The notes: generated by a model not told the origin, from the sequence alone. Counted from the first letter of the stretch, positions 8,283 through 16,744 are shown. The stretch is 64,000 nt of DNA from Clostridium carboxidivorans P7 (GCF_001038625.1 NZ_CP011803.1:3782001-3846000), one strand, 5' to 3'. Numbers and translations are program-made.

Positions 8283-9332
8283 TTAGTGTCTTCCAATATT
8301 ATTTTTAATTTTTTCTACTAATTCCGCTGCAGCTTTAGATTTAAAATATTCATAAGTGCTGTTTGGAACTAGTTTTTTAACTTCAGCCATTTTTCCTTCT
8401 TTTATATAATTCCTAACTTTTGAAGCACTTATTGCTTCACCCTTCAATTCCAACCTTGGAACTATTATGCATTCTACACCTGCTTTTTCCAGAGTTGATT
8501 TCATTATTTCGTTATATTTTCTTGTTACTTTACAATAAGGTTCTTCTCCTACATATCTTCTGTTTATGCCTAATGCTGGCACAATGTACCTTTTAAATAT
8601 TTCTAAGTCCAATCTTGCATGAGTGTCAACTACTGATCTTCCATCCTTAATGAAATATGATGGAAATGTAGCACTAGATATAATATAATTTCCTGCTTTA
8701 TGAATAATGACATTTTTTAAGTGCTTTGTACCTTTTTTTACAAGGTCATATCTAACTGAAAATGGTATAATTGATGCATCCTCTGAAACCACAAATAGAT
8801 GAACAACATCATTTTCACTTGCAACCTTTTCTATCAAGTACTGATGTCCAAGAGTAAATGGATTTGCATTAACTACAATGCTAGCTACCTTATCAGCATC
8901 TACTCTTTTTTTTGATAAACTCTTAACATATTGTTGTATCCCATTGGGGTTGTTTTCCATTAATACAACTGCATCTTCTATTCTAGCAATTTCATTAAAT
9001 CCTGCATTTTGAAAAAATTTTGCTGTATCACATTTGGTATACAGAAATATATCCGTATAACCTCTGTAATATTGTTCACTCATAAGCTCCGAAACCAACA
9101 TATTGGTTACTCCTTGTCCCTTATAGTCTGAACTTACAGCTAGGCATCTTAAAGTATTTTTAAAAAATGAACCTGTTGCCACTAATTGTTTTGAATCATA
9201 AACTCCAATAGTGTACTCAAGATTTTTATCCAACCTAATACCTTCATTGTTTAAAAATAATTCAACTTTTTTTCTTTCACCTAAATCATCTAAAAATATT
9301 CTTCTATCTTGAAGGCCGTAATCCATAATCAT
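8283..9332 (-). CDS. citC: [Citrate (pro-3S)-lyase] ligase
   Basis: Activates citrate lyase by acetylating the prosthetic group of CitD with acetate and ATP. The 349-residue protein has an N-terminal GNAT-like part (VSSDYKGQGVTNMLVSELM, about residues 60-90) and a C-terminal nucleotidyltransferase domain with VNANPFTLGHQYLIEKV, the HxGH-type ATP site in the form TLGH, and a late ISASKVRNYI motif. AAAGGAGGG lies upstream of the ATG at 9332. It is the first gene after a recognisable sigma-A promoter and a terminator, so citC-citX can be transcribed separately from citG. Confidence 0.94.
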   Translation of the reverse strand: MIMDYGLQDRRIFLDDLGERKKVELFLNNEGIRLDKNLEYTIGVYDSKQLVATGSFFKNTLRCLAVSSDYKGQGVTNMLVSELMSEQYYRGYTDIFLYTKCDTAKFFQNAGFNEIARIEDAVVLMENNPNGIQQYVKSLSKKRVDADKVASIVVNANPFTLGHQYLIEKVASENDVVHLFVVSEDASIIPFSVRYDLVKKGTKHLKNVIIHKAGNYIISSATFPSYFIKDGRSVVDTHARLDLEIFKRYIVPALGINRRYVGEEPYCKVTRKYNEIMKSTLEKAGVECIIVPRLELKGEAISASKVRNYIKEGKMAEVKKLVPNSTYEYFKSKAAAELVEKIKNNIGRH

Positions 9333-9382
9333 AATTCTTACTTCCCTCCTTTAACAAATTAAGAGTTTCATTCTGTAATTTA

Positions 9383-9411
9383 ATTATAAGACAGAGTTCT
9401 TCCACGACCAA
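9383..9411 (-). promoter_or_regulatory. Sigma-A promoter of citCDEFX
   Basis: Read on the minus strand: TTGGTC (9411-9406), a 17-base spacer and TATAAT (9388-9383), about 50 bases before the citC start. The -10 box is perfect and the spacing optimal. Confidence 0.7.
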
Positions 9412-9415
9412 GTTT

Positions 9416-9446
9416 TTTTGATGTTCTTTCCTGCACTTTTGATGTT
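9416..9446 (-). promoter_or_regulatory. Direct repeat upstream of the citC promoter, possible activator site
   Basis: Two copies of TTTTGATGTT (given on the plus strand) at 9416-9425 and 9437-9446, 21 bases apart, immediately upstream of the -35 box. This spacing, two helical turns, is typical of an activator binding tandem sites. A related TTTGATGTTTTT occurs at 14462-14473 upstream of the citrate transporter. The regulator is unknown; the OmpR-type protein at 16995-17687 and the GntR protein are candidates. Confidence 0.4.
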
Positions 9447-9472
9447 TTTCTCATATTTTCCCTGTTTTTTTG

Positions 9473-9506
9473 TCGAAAAAAATAGGGACACTTTCAAGTA
9501 TCCCTA
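9473..9506 (-). terminator. Terminator after citG
   Basis: On the minus strand the stem TAGGGATACTT / AAGTGTCCCTA (9506-9483, one mismatch) is followed by a run of seven T. It separates citG from the citC promoter. Confidence 0.8.
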
Positions 9507-9520
9507 AGCCTTGTTCTATC

Positions 9521-10414
9521 CTAGCTGATGATTCCTTCAATAAATCCAAGAAAAATACTTACTGCAAGAAGATCTGCAGAACCACCAGGACTTATATTTT
9601 TTTCCACAAACTTTATATTCATAACTTCTAATTTTTTTATTGCATCAATTTGATTCATTCCACCAATCTTTATAAATTCTTTTGATATATTTTTAGTATA
9701 AGTAAGACTTTCAATTCCTCCTCTAATAACTACATTGCTATCTTCACTTTCAGTCATAATGCTCATCAAAACTTGTAAAAACAAATCATTAATAGAAAGT
9801 TGTCTATTTTTAGTCCACTGTCTAATGATTGGTATTGCCTGCTTTTGAACAGTTTGAAAACCACCTTCTACTTCACCACGTATACCCTTAAATCCATATT
9901 CTTTAAATAGCCGTTCACCATGAGTTAGATTAGTTTTTGTATTAATTCCTTTAAAATCTTTAACTGTCAAATCCCTAGTAATATCTTTTACTTCATTACA
10001 AACTTCTTCTATAAAAAAATTTTCTTTTTTATGTTTTCTATATAAATTACCTACTGCTGCACAAAGAATTCCTAGTGAAAATATTATTCCCTTATGAGTA
10101 TTAACACCTTTTGTAGCTTCAAACATAGATTTCTCACATTTAATACCTGGAGCCCTCAACCTATCCATGAGCTTTGTACTATCTAACTCATTAAAAGAAA
10201 TACCTTCAAGAACACATTCATATAAGCCATTATAAAGTGCTGAACTACTTGCCATGAAGGTAAAAAAATCCATGTCCTTATGTGAACCTGTATTATCACG
10301 ATCTACTAATCCAGGTTTAGGAGTCGTACTAACCTCATAAAGTATTGATCTTTGTGCTAAAGAAGCTATATAGTGTGCAAATTCATTATTTTGTTTCAAT
10401 ATTTTATTCCTCAT
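9521..10414 (-). CDS. citG: Triphosphoribosyl-dephospho-CoA synthase CitG
   Basis: Makes the precursor of the citrate lyase prosthetic group from ATP and dephospho-CoA. The 297-residue protein has the family motifs STTPKPGLVDRDNTGSHKDM, KGVNTHKGIIFSLGI and RGEVEGGFQTV. The frame opens at ATG 10414, overlapping the last 11 bases of the gntR gene; a TTG at 10399 has a better-placed GATGAGG site and may be the true start. It is translationally coupled to gntR and ends at a clear terminator, so gntR and citG form one unit ahead of citCDEFX. Confidence 0.92.
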   Translation of the reverse strand: MRNKILKQNNEFAHYIASLAQRSILYEVSTTPKPGLVDRDNTGSHKDMDFFTFMASSSALYNGLYECVLEGISFNELDSTKLMDRLRAPGIKCEKSMFEATKGVNTHKGIIFSLGILCAAVGNLYRKHKKENFFIEEVCNEVKDITRDLTVKDFKGINTKTNLTHGERLFKEYGFKGIRGEVEGGFQTVQKQAIPIIRQWTKNRQLSINDLFLQVLMSIMTESEDSNVVIRGGIESLTYTKNISKEFIKIGGMNQIDAIKKLEVMNIKFVEKNISPGGSADLLAVSIFLGFIEGIIS

Positions 10415-11093
10415 CTTTCATCGTTGAATACACAATATCTAGTGAAATATGTAAATGTCTTTCTACAATTTTATCAATGCCCTCAGTATTTTTTTCCGAT
10501 ATTGCCTTTAAAATTTGTCTATGCTCAACTAGAGCTTTTTCTCTTCTCTCATCATCAGTTATAGAAATGTCCCTAAATTTTCCAATGTAATCATTTAACT
10601 TGCTAATCATACTAGCTAACCTTTTCATTTTGCTAGCTTTATATATTAAAGAATTAAATTCTCCAAACAATCTTATTACTTCTTTAACATCGCCTTCTCT
10701 ATTTTTCTGTTCTGTTAAATTCAGTAATGCTTCTAATTCTTCCAGTTCCTCTGGAGTTATATTTTCCATTGCAGTTGTAGTTGCCAATACTTCTAATGAA
10801 TGTCTTATCTTATAGACCTCAATAACATCTTCCTTTGAAATTCTTTTTACTACTACCCCTATACGATGTACACTTTCAACTAATTCTTCTTCTTCCAATT
10901 TTCTTAATGCTTCCCTTACAGGTGTTCTACTAATATTCAATCTTCCAGCATATTCTTTTTCTATAATTCTTTCCCCTACTGGAACAACGCCGCTAATAAT
11001 TGTCTTTCTTAAACCTTCATATACTATTTCCCTTATTGGTTTGTTCTGATTAAAATTCGTATTCTTTACAAATTCATCCATATAATCCGTCAT
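10404..11093 (-). CDS. GntR-family (FCD subfamily) regulator of the citrate genes
   Basis: 229 residues: N-terminal winged helix (about 15-85, with ISRTPVREALRKLEEEELV) and a C-terminal all-helical FCD ligand domain (about 95-215). I start it at the ATG at 11093, 6 bases after GGAAAGGAGG. FCD regulators bind small organic acids. The gene is coupled to citG, so citrate or a related acid is the probable effector. This matches the known pattern in which GntR-type regulators control citrate lyase genes in Firmicutes. A perfect 13-base palindrome overlaps its own -10 box, suggesting autoregulation. Confidence 0.88.
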   Translation of the reverse strand: MTDYMDEFVKNTNFNQNKPIREIVYEGLRKTIISGVVPVGERIIEKEYAGRLNISRTPVREALRKLEEEELVESVHRIGVVVKRISKEDVIEVYKIRHSLEVLATTTAMENITPEELEELEALLNLTEQKNREGDVKEVIRLFGEFNSLIYKASKMKRLASMISKLNDYIGKFRDISITDDERREKALVEHRQILKAISEKNTEGIDKIVERHLHISLDIVYSTMKDEE

Positions 11094-11115
11094 AAAAAAC
11101 CTCCTTTCCATCGTA

Positions 11116-11148
11116 AGTATATTATACTACATAATAAGTTTTAAACAA
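11116..11148 (-). promoter_or_regulatory. gntR promoter with overlapping palindrome
   Basis: Minus strand TTGTTT (11148-11143), 16-base spacer, TATAAT (11126-11121). The palindrome AGTATATTATACT at 11116-11128 covers the -10 box, a good place for a GntR-type repressor to bind. Confidence 0.5.
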
Positions 11149-11222
11149 CAATAAACCATTTAAAATATCATCTTAAAATGTAATTTTGAAAAGATTATAA
11201 ATTCAAACTATTTATAAAATAA

Positions 11223-11248
11223 GAAAAAGCTCCCCTAGGAGCTTTTTC
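11223..11248. repeat. Left target-site duplication of the IS (terminator copy)
   Basis: A 26-base palindrome, GAAAAAGCTCC..GGAGCTTTTTC, identical to 12858-12883 on the other side of the insertion sequence. It is the duplicated target of the IS and has become a hairpin upstream of the gntR promoter. Confidence 0.85.
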
Positions 11249-11286
11249 AGATTGTTCATAAACCCAGCATTTTTAAAGTGCTGGGT

Positions 11287-12141
11287 TTAATTTTGTCTTA
11301 AATATTTATGCGGTAGCATATAAAAAGAGAATGTTATCCATAAATTGGTTAGTGAATTCTTTAAAAATTGCAAAAATAGGTGCGATAGCACCCTGGCTAT
11401 CTTTTTCATATTCTGAACTGCTGCTGTTAACAAACATTGTTCAGAAACTTTTTTAATTCCACGCATGCGACAATAGCGCAGACCATGGAGATTTTTTGAA
11501 TCTGCAAAGCTACGCTCGATAGTTTCTTTTCTTCTTTTATATAGCCATTTTCCTTTATCAGTCTTAGTAAATTTGATTACTTCATCCTTGTAATCTTCCC
11601 AGACATGGCGATAAACAACTTTTCTTTTGCTTTTATCTGATAAGCAATTTTCTTTTTTATTGCATTGGCTGCAGTACTCGATTTTACATACATATTCTCT
11701 ATAACCATCACGGTTAGTAGTTCTATATTCTAATGCTCTTAAATCTGGACAATAATATACATCTTGTTCTTTAACATATTGGAATCTAAATTTAGTAAAT
11801 TTACCTTTTACATGAGGACTACGTCTATAGCCCATAACTGCTTTTAGTTCTCGTTCAAATATTTGTTTACAAATATTATTAGTAGAATAACCAGCATCGG
11901 CTCCAACATATTTAGTTTGCAAATTAAACTTTTTAATTTGAACATCTAGTCTTTCTATATAAGGATCTACATCATTTATGTTACCAGGCGTTACATAAAC
12001 ATCTGTTATTATGTTATACTTTCCATCTACAGTTCTATGATCTAAATAAAAAAATCCTTTTGGTTTTCCATCCCTATGCATATAGCCACTATCAGGGTCT
12101 GTAGTACTGGTCTTAATTTCTTTAGTTTTTTCTATTTTATC
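11287..12141 (-). CDS. IS1182-family transposase, C-terminal part (-1 frame)
   Basis: Continues the transposase from the A-run at 12142-12150 in the -1 frame. It contains KYVGADAGYSTNNICKQIFE with the second catalytic aspartate, a cysteine cluster (CSQCNKKENC) and KRRKETIERSFADSKNLHG with the catalytic glutamate. The first ATG in this frame is at 12081, but the homologous protein sequence runs without a stop up to the A-run, so it is probably made as a fusion with the N-terminal part. No stop or other lesion is seen within it. Confidence 0.8.
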   Translation of the reverse strand, partial: DKIEKTKEIKTSTTDPDSGYMHRDGKPKGFFYLDHRTVDGKYNIITDVYVTPGNINDVDPYIERLDVQIKKFNLQTKYVGADAGYSTNNICKQIFERELKAVMGYRRSPHVKGKFTKFRFQYVKEQDVYYCPDLRALEYRTTNRDGYREYVCKIEYCSQCNKKENCLSDKSKRKVVYRHVWEDYKDEVIKFTKTDKGKWLYKRRKETIERSFADSKNLHGLRYCRMRGIKKVSEQCLLTAAVQNMKKIARVLSHLFLQFLKNSLTNLWITFSFYMLPHKYLRQN

Positions 12142-12722
12142 TTTTTTTTTAGAGGTTGTTTTCCATGAGCTACTCTATCCTTATTAATGTCTTCTTCTAA
12201 CTCATTAAAATAGTCTTTGGTTGATTGTGTAATTTGTTCTTTTGTAAACTTGTTTTTATTAGCGTTAGCTTTCAAATGTGTAGAATCTGTATATAGAATT
12301 TTACCATCTACCAATTTTTTATTTATTGCTTGAAATACAATATTATCGAAGATTTCTTGGTATATATTTGTATCCTTAAATCTTGTTATTCTATTTTGGC
12401 TTATAGTAGAATGACTTGGGATTTTATCTGTTAATGAAAATCCTAAAAACCAGCGATAAGCTACATTTACTTCAATTTCTTTCACGAGCTGTCGCTCTGA
12501 TCTTATTGCAAATAAGTAACCTATAAATAACATTTTGAATAAAACTACTGGCTGAATTGCTGGTCGTCCATTATCAGGACAATAGAAGTCCTTAGTTAAA
12601 TCTCTTATAAATGAAAAATCTATATATTTATCAATTTTCCTTAAGATATGATCTTTGGGAACTAAATTTTCTATATATACTAACTCTAATTGTTGCTGTG
12701 CAGAATTATTTTCTTTAATCAT
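12132..12722 (-). CDS. IS1182-family transposase, N-terminal part (0 frame)
   Basis: 196 codons from ATG 12722 (AAGGAGT ribosome site) to TAG 12132. It carries the N-terminal domain (RPAIQPVVLFKMLFIGYLF, PSHSTISQNRITRF) and the first catalytic aspartate in KILYTDSTHLKANANKNK. The frame ends seven codons after a run that reads A AAA AAG, the classic -1 slippery heptamer. A one-base backward slip joins it to the following frame and restores all three DDE residues. A sequencing error or real frameshift mutation at the A9 run is the alternative. Confidence 0.82.
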   Translation of the reverse strand: MIKENNSAQQQLELVYIENLVPKDHILRKIDKYIDFSFIRDLTKDFYCPDNGRPAIQPVVLFKMLFIGYLFAIRSERQLVKEIEVNVAYRWFLGFSLTDKIPSHSTISQNRITRFKDTNIYQEIFDNIVFQAINKKLVDGKILYTDSTHLKANANKNKFTKEQITQSTKDYFNELEEDINKDRVAHGKQPLKKKIK

Positions 12723-12857
12723 AATAGTTAACTCCTTAAAAAATCTGATATTATATTAATTCTACACAAAATCTTAAAATCCTTTTTGAATTTAAAAAAA
12801 GCCCTATCGGGCTAAAAATTTAAAAGGCTGCTGACAAAATATGTTTATCAACAGCCT

Positions 12858-12883
12858 GAAAAAGCTCCCCTAGGAGCTTTTTC
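12858..12883 (-). terminator. Terminator of the citrate transporter gene (right IS target copy)
   Basis: Palindrome GAAAAAGCTCC..GGAGCTTTTTC, 33 bases after the transporter stop; T-rich on both strands, so it can act in either direction. The flanks (TTATTT here, AAATAA left of the copy at 11223) extend the palindrome when the IS is removed in the mind, showing that this was one terminator before insertion. Confidence 0.85.
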
Positions 12884-12916
12884 TTATTTGTAAATAATAT
12901 TTGAAATTATGTACTT

Positions 12917-14218
12917 TTATAAAGGCATAACACCTGTAAGTGACGCTGCTAATACAAATATTATAAATGTACCTATTGACCATTTAGCAGAATGTCTTTG
13001 CCATTCTCCCATATCTACTCCTGTTAATTGTAATAGTAAATATATGAATCCAACAAGTGGACTTAATAAGTGGAATGCCTGTCCCATTGTAGCTGCAATA
13101 CCAATTTGTAATGGAGTAAATCCATAAGCTACACCTGTTTTTGCAAGAACAGGAAGAACACCTAAATAGAAAGCATCATTTGAAAGCATAAATGTACCTG
13201 GTACACTAATAACTGCTGTAACTGCAGTCCAATGTGATCCTAGTGATTTTGGAACTACTGAAGCTAAGTTTTTAGCAATAGCTGTTGCCATTCCACTTTC
13301 TGTCAATATTCCCATGAATATTCCTGCTGCAAGTATCATAACTATAACCTGTACAGCATTTCCAGCATTTCTTTCAATAACTTCTCTTTGTGTTTTTATG
13401 TCACGATAGTTAATTAAAAGTGCTAATGCTGCACCTACTTCAAATATTACAGAAGATGGAATATCACCCATAATTAATATAACCATAACTGCTATAGTTA
13501 ATATGAAGTTAACCCATATAAGTTTTGGTCTCTTAAGAGCTTCTTCTTCTTCTGATGTAGCAGCTAATTCTGCAAAAGCTGCTTCGCTAATTTGTACAAT
13601 GCCTAATCTCTTACGTTCCTTTAATCCAAGTATATAAGCAACACCAATAACATATATAATAGCAAGTATCATTCCTGGAATTAAAGGATTTAATATTTCT
13701 GAACTTTCAAGCTTTAATGCTGCTATTATACGGGCAGTTGGTCCTCCCCAAGGCAAAAGATTCATTATAGAATTTTGCATTATTATTATAGTAGCTAAAT
13801 AAAGTGGCTTAATTTTAAGCTTTTTATATACTGGTAGTAAAGCAGAACATACTATCATAGTAGTTGTTGATCCATCACCATCAACAGATACAAGTGCTGC
13901 TAAAATTGCTGTTCCAACAAGTACTTTTACTGGATCTCCCTTTACAAACTTTACAATTGCTTTAACAAGTGGATCAAACAATCCAACATTTATCATAATA
14001 CCAAAGAAAAGAATTGCAAATAATAACATAGTTGATGTTGTTGCTACCCCTTTAATACCTGTAAGCGCAAACTTTCCAATAGTGAGACCAAAGCCTCCAA
14101 TGTATGCAAACACAATTGGTACTATTATAAGAGCTGAAAACGCAGTCAAACGTTTCGTCATAATTAGAACCATGAAAACTACAACAATACTATAACCTAA
14201 TATAGTTAATAATGACAT
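12917..14218 (-). CDS. CitMHS-family citrate/divalent-metal transporter
   Basis: 433-residue integral membrane protein with about 11-12 hydrophobic segments. It begins MSLLTILGYSIVVVFMVLIM and has the family stretches SVDGDGSTTTMIVCSALLP, LLPWGGPTARI and SNDAFYLGVLPVL. CitMHS proteins import citrate complexed with Mg2+ or other divalent metals in symport with protons. I use the ATG at 14218 after GTGGAGGTG; an in-frame TTG 39 bases earlier would include the ribosome site. It stands alone between a cre-like site and the IS element, next to the citrate lyase genes, and is the obvious uptake system for them. Confidence 0.9.
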   Translation of the reverse strand: MSLLTILGYSIVVVFMVLIMTKRLTAFSALIIVPIVFAYIGGFGLTIGKFALTGIKGVATTSTMLLFAILFFGIMINVGLFDPLVKAIVKFVKGDPVKVLVGTAILAALVSVDGDGSTTTMIVCSALLPVYKKLKIKPLYLATIIIMQNSIMNLLPWGGPTARIIAALKLESSEILNPLIPGMILAIIYVIGVAYILGLKERKRLGIVQISEAAFAELAATSEEEEALKRPKLIWVNFILTIAVMVILIMGDIPSSVIFEVGAALALLINYRDIKTQREVIERNAGNAVQVIVMILAAGIFMGILTESGMATAIAKNLASVVPKSLGSHWTAVTAVISVPGTFMLSNDAFYLGVLPVLAKTGVAYGFTPLQIGIAATMGQAFHLLSPLVGFIYLLLQLTGVDMGEWQRHSAKWSIGTFIIFVLAASLTGVMPL

Positions 14219-14241
14219 AACTTTGTACACCTCCACATTTT

Positions 14242-14256
14242 TCGAAAACGATATCA
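14242..14256 (-). promoter_or_regulatory. cre-like (CcpA) site upstream of the citrate transporter
   Basis: TCGAAAACGATATCA on the plus strand matches the catabolite-responsive consensus WTGNAANCGNWNNCW at every fixed position except one. It lies about 25 bases before the start codon, where binding would block transcription. Suggests glucose repression of citrate uptake. Confidence 0.45.
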
Positions 14257-14367
14257 ATAATAATTATTTAACAAACCTGGCCAGCTTGTTTTTTATTATA
14301 TGATGCTAAATCGTTTTCTACAATATGTTTTTCGACATTTTATAATATTCGTTATAACTTTCTTACA

Positions 14368-14430
14368 ATTCTTAAAATGGTATTAATAAATTCTTAAAAT
14401 AATATTAAAGATTATTAAATTGTTAATAAA
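14368..14430. promoter_or_regulatory. Tandem 22-base direct repeats, candidate OmpR-type regulator site
   Basis: ATTCTTAAAATNNTATTAA occurs at 14368-14386 and 14390-14408, exactly 22 bases apart, with a weaker third copy near 14411-14427. OmpR/PhoB-type regulators bind tandem 11-base half sites with this period. The only such regulator here is at 16995-17687. The repeats lie 150-210 bases upstream of the citrate transporter start and just beyond the end of the kinase gene. Confidence 0.5.
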
Positions 14431-14485
14431 TATCAGACAGCAAAAATTACAATTATTGTTATTTGATGTTTTTATTTAATAAATA

Positions 14486-16744
14486 TCATATAATTTTATT
14501 TATTGCCTCTAAAAGTTCAGATAATTCTATAGGTTTTCTAACAAAAGCATCAACAATAGAGTTATAATTCACATCACTTTCATCAACATATCCAGACATC
14601 AGTATAACAGCTGCATCATTTTTTATTTTCTTAATTTCTGCTGCTAGCTCAATTCCTTTAATATTGGGCATCATATAATCAGTAATAACAATATCAAATT
14701 TTTTACTATTCTTCTTAAATAACTTTATTGCTTTTCTTCCATCTGTTCTTGCTACCACCTGAAAGCCAACATGTTCTAAAGATTTTTTTATTACTTTTAT
14801 GTTTTCTAAACTATCATCTATTACTAATATTCTTTTTTTATAACTTAACTTATCTTCAAGTAACTTACGCTCTGAATTTTCGCTTTTATCCATATCGGAC
14901 TCTTCATTGACTAAAGGTAGATAAACCTTAAAACAACTTCCCATGTCTATCTCACTATCCACCATTATTACTCCACCATATCTATTTACTATACTTTGAA
15001 CTACAAACAATCCTAAACCAGATCCTTTTCCAATATCCTTTGTAGTAAAGAAAGGATCAAAAATTCTCTTTTTAGTTTCCTCATCAATTCCACAACCATC
15101 ATCTTTAATCATCAATTCAACATAATCATGTTTTTCCGAAAGCACATTACTAATATTGTTAGCCTCTATTCCGCTAACAGTATTTAAACATATTTCAACT
15201 TCACCTCTGCTATTTCCTACTGACTGATAAGCATTTGTACATAAGTTAAATATAACTTGATGAATTTGAGTAGGATTAGCTTTTATATATCCACAATCTT
15301 TGTTTATGTTTTCTTTAAGAGTTACATTCTTAGGTATAACTGCTTTTAAAAGATTTATAGTTTCTTTAATTATATCATTAATATTAACTGGTTCTATTTT
15401 AACATTCTCTTTATCATTTCTAGTAAAAAGTAATATTTGTTCAATTAAATCTTTTCCTTTTTTTGAAGCCTTAAGTATCTCCTCAATATCTTCATAATAT
15501 TCCTCATCTTCTCCAGTTCTCATAAGCAATAATTCTGAATACCCCAATATAGGAGTAAGTAAATTATTAATATCATGAGCAATTCCACCAGCAAGTGTAC
15601 CAATCATTTTTAGCTTATGAGAATGATAAAGCTCCGCCTCTTTTTTTCTAAGTTTCTCAGAAGATTCATTTAAAATTCTTAAGTATTCTGTTTCTTTCTC
15701 AAGTGCTTCTTTATTTTTTTTCATTCTGAATAATTCCGAAAGAAAAAAGTATATAATTATGATAATTATTATAACTATTCCAATAACTATAACTAAAAAT
15801 CTATTAATAGGTCTTTGTACTTCATCATAAGACATTGTCACTGCAACAATCCAAAAATAATTGCCAAGCTTAGCAGGAGTATAGGCATTAAGCTTTTTTG
15901 CTTTTTTCAAGGATGACTCCCACCACCAATAGGAGTGATAGATTGCAGTACCTTCATCTCCTTTAAGTTGGTGATCTATTAACTCTTCAAGTTCACGAAA
16001 ATCTAATCCAGGATGCATTTGTTTTCTCGTTTCAATAACATCTATGCCAATTTGTTCTTTTAATTGGTGCATAATTATTATTCCATCTTGATCTTTAACC
16101 ATTGCATATCCCTTTTCTCCTACTTTTACATCAGCAATTAACTTTTTATAGATAGCATCAACTCTTAGTTGTACTGAAATCACACCTTTAAAATTGTCTC
16201 CATCAAAAATGGGTTGATATACACTGTAAATAAAAATGTCTTTACTTTTGTTTAAGTGCACTTTTCCAATGTAAGTCTTTTTCTTTGATATAGCAGCATC
16301 AATATCTGTTTGAAGAACACTATCCGTATTTTGTAAACTTTTTGGGTACTGTGTTACAAGTTTTCCATTCTTATTATAAAAGCAAATTGAATCTATAGCA
16401 TCATCCTTCGCTTCATAATAGGACCTAATTTTATTATCATAAACATCAAGCATTTCTCCATTTTCAATATAGGAGATACTTTTAATAAAATCCTTATCTA
16501 AAGCAATAGCCTCTACACTATCCATAGCATCATCAGTATACATTTCTATACTCCGGGATATAGACCTTGAAATACTCAGCATTTGCTGCTCCTGTTGAAC
16601 TATAATTGTCTTTTTATATTCATTGTATGCAAGATATATAAACCCACTTAAAATTATAACTAAAAGTATATATATAACTGTTCTTACAACTTTATTTTTT
16701 GGTACTAATTTTTCTCTTAATATATCAAATATCCTTATAATCAC
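14486..16744 (-). CDS. Membrane hybrid sensor histidine kinase with dCache sensor and receiver domain
   Basis: 752 residues from the GTG at 16744, preceded by GGAGG at 7 bases. Layout: membrane segment (about 20-42), extracellular dCache-like sensor (about 45-310), second membrane segment (about 318-336), dimerisation domain with phospho-acceptor His390 in LAGGIAHDINNLL, ATPase domain with NLCTNAYQS, IKDDGCGID, IFDPFFTT and GKGSGLGL boxes, and a C-terminal receiver (about 640-752) with ILVIDDS and TDYMMPN. dCache domains often bind carboxylates or amino acids. It is divergent from the regulator at 16995 and beside the citrate transporter, so tri- or dicarboxylate sensing is a fair guess but not shown. 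Confidence 0.9.
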   Translation of the reverse strand: MIIRIFDILREKLVPKNKVVRTVIYILLVIILSGFIYLAYNEYKKTIIVQQEQQMLSISRSISRSIEMYTDDAMDSVEAIALDKDFIKSISYIENGEMLDVYDNKIRSYYEAKDDAIDSICFYNKNGKLVTQYPKSLQNTDSVLQTDIDAAISKKKTYIGKVHLNKSKDIFIYSVYQPIFDGDNFKGVISVQLRVDAIYKKLIADVKVGEKGYAMVKDQDGIIIMHQLKEQIGIDVIETRKQMHPGLDFRELEELIDHQLKGDEGTAIYHSYWWWESSLKKAKKLNAYTPAKLGNYFWIVAVTMSYDEVQRPINRFLVIVIGIVIIIIIIIYFFLSELFRMKKNKEALEKETEYLRILNESSEKLRKKEAELYHSHKLKMIGTLAGGIAHDINNLLTPILGYSELLLMRTGEDEEYYEDIEEILKASKKGKDLIEQILLFTRNDKENVKIEPVNINDIIKETINLLKAVIPKNVTLKENINKDCGYIKANPTQIHQVIFNLCTNAYQSVGNSRGEVEICLNTVSGIEANNISNVLSEKHDYVELMIKDDGCGIDEETKKRIFDPFFTTKDIGKGSGLGLFVVQSIVNRYGGVIMVDSEIDMGSCFKVYLPLVNEESDMDKSENSERKLLEDKLSYKKRILVIDDSLENIKVIKKSLEHVGFQVVARTDGRKAIKLFKKNSKKFDIVITDYMMPNIKGIELAAEIKKIKNDAAVILMSGYVDESDVNYNSIVDAFVRKPIELSELLEAINKII

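Larger units (their letters stand above)
11249..12857 (-). mobile_element. IS1182-family insertion sequence, 1609 bp
   Basis: Bounded by imperfect terminal inverted repeats: AGATTGTTCATAAAC at 11249-11263 and, on the other strand, AGGCTGTTGATAAAC at 12857-12843 (12 of 15 match). It is flanked by 26-base direct copies of a palindromic terminator. The length and the DDE transposase with the IS1182-type N-terminus fit the family, for which variable and long palindromic target duplications have been reported. Short hairpins lie just inside each end (11263-11288 and 12825-12857). It separates the citrate transporter gene from gntR-citG. The transposase is in two frames (see next entries). Confidence 0.88.

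Noticed and set aside
12909..13127. Plus-strand frame opposite the 3' end of the citrate transporter
   Set aside because: Shadow of the transporter gene; no ribosome site and no homology-like pattern.
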